Origin: an uncultured Treponema sp.
GTDB taxonomy: Bacteria; Spirochaetota; Spirochaetia; Treponematales; Treponemataceae
Length of the DNA stretch: 14,474 nt
Assembly: GCA_937923945.1 (NCBI GenBank)
Contig: CALDWC010000049.1
Coordinates: 1 to 14,474, forward strand
Direction of reading: 5' to 3'
In this document: positions 13,806 to 14,474 of the stretch, in pieces
How the letters are laid out: the number at the start of each line of letters is the position of its first letter
Position numbering within the stretch: position 1 is the first letter of the stretch
Notes under the pieces: generated by a model
The model's database searches: none
What the model was told of the DNA's origin: nothing
Seen by the model: only the letters and a program-made list of their open reading frames with translations
Program-made: the position numbers and the translations under genes

Positions 13806-14474
13806 CTAAAGACCCATGTGCACTTGCTTGAGATATCGAATAGCCGCTTCGTTTTTCGGATCCTTTTCCGCCACATACTGAAACAGGCGAATTGCTTCCG
13901 CTTTTCGGTTGCAGTGCATACATAAAATACCTTCGATTATCATCGTATCGTGATTTTCACCGAAAGTTTGCCGTGCAAGCTGTAAAATCGTAATTGCGGT
14001 ATCGGTTTGTCCGAGTTTATCAAGACAATACACCAAGTTATGCAGTAAAATCGGTTCGTTTTGCCGCGTTTTCAACATATTACGAAATAAAATTGCAGCT
14101 CTGCGAAAATCTCCGTTTTTACGGAGTGCAAAAGCCAACTCAAAATCTTTATTTTCACGGGTGAGATTTGCTAACGCTTCAAGCTGACTGACGACCTCGC
14201 CCCAGTTTTTTTCTTTTTGCAAAAACGAAACGTATTCTTCTCGCAGCGGAACGTTATCGGGAAATTGCTGAAAATATTCACGGTAGGACCGGTCAATCAG
14301 CGGTGAATTTTCCATTTGTTCGTGGCAGGCAATAATGCCGATTTTCGCTTCTTCGTCATTCGGATACTGTTCCAGCGTTTTTGTATACCACCGCAAGGCA
14401 ATATCCGGCATACCGAGCTTTACATAACACGTCCCCATTGCGTTGTACACTTGATGATTGAAAGCATAGGCTTC
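13806..14474 (-). CDS. TPR-repeat protein, C-terminal part (runs off the right edge)
   Basis: The frame is open to the last base of the window, so the gene starts beyond the right edge and 222 C-terminal residues are visible. The chain is built of tetratricopeptide-like helix pairs with the usual small-residue and aromatic pattern, for example VYNAMGTCYVKLGMPDIALR, then GDFRRAAILFRNML, LVYCLDKLGQTDTAITI and KAEAIRLFQYVAEKDPKN. TPR arrays are protein-protein scaffolds. No catalytic domain, signal peptide or membrane segment is seen in this part. An internal GTG at 14448-14450 is not a start, because the preceding residues (EAYAFNHQ) continue the same TPR helix. The gene ends 138 bases before mfd on the same strand. 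The role cannot be assigned. Confidence 0.8.
   Translation of the reverse strand, partial: EAYAFNHQVYNAMGTCYVKLGMPDIALRWYTKTLEQYPNDEEAKIGIIACHEQMENSPLIDRSYREYFQQFPDNVPLREEYVSFLQKEKNWGEVVSQLEALANLTRENKDFELAFALRKNGDFRRAAILFRNMLKTRQNEPILLHNLVYCLDKLGQTDTAITILQLARQTFGENHDTMIIEGILCMHCNRKAEAIRLFQYVAEKDPKNEAAIRYLKQVHMGL

Noticed and set aside
14448..14450. GTG as start codon of the TPR protein
   Set aside because: The frame is open to the window edge and the residues before it continue the TPR helix pattern, so the true start is outside the window.

Overview
The window looks like chromosomal DNA from a host-associated, amino-acid-fermenting spirochete, most likely an oral-type Treponema. The main evidence is the gene content: clostridial-type glycine reductase protein C, a long-form urocanase, a two-subunit iron-sulfur serine dehydratase, an RluD-family pseudouridine synthase and Mfd. 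Base composition by eye is in the mid-40s % GC, which fits a T. vincentii/T. medium-like genome better than T. denticola. The genus is an inference from content and style, not from a marker gene. No rRNA, tRNA, CRISPR array, transposase or phage gene is visible.

Layout. Bases 1-247 hold no gene. They hold four back-to-back hairpins and then a strong promoter for grdC-grdD (248-2970), which ends in a strong hairpin/T-run terminator. Converging on it from the right is hutU (5166-3136, minus strand). Its near-consensus promoter carries a perfect 11-bp inverted repeat. Bases 5247-5490 are non-coding and structured. A small gene for an exported protein (5563-5916) follows, then its terminator, then the sdaAB-sdaAA operon (6030-7706) and another strong terminator. 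After a featureless gap comes an adenosine-deaminase-like gene on the minus strand (8906-8007). It diverges from rluD (9204-10139) across about 300 bp containing two back-to-back promoters. rluD converges on mfd (13667-10161, minus), with a small shared terminator-like hairpin in the 21-bp gap. Right of mfd, a TPR-repeat gene on the minus strand runs off the window edge.

How it fits together. The left half concerns energy from amino acids. Serine dehydratase turns serine into pyruvate and ammonia. Glycine reductase protein C (GrdC plus GrdD) releases acetyl phosphate from reduced glycine. Urocanase is the second step of histidine breakdown. The selenoprotein partners GrdA and GrdB, and the other hut genes, are not in the window. 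The right half is housekeeping: purine nucleoside salvage (putative), rRNA modification and transcription-coupled repair.

The items most worth a second look are the hairpin array at 1-160, the operator-like inverted repeat at hutU, the divergent and short adenosine-deaminase-like protein, and the apparently leaderless mfd transcript. I did not find a convincing new multi-gene system.
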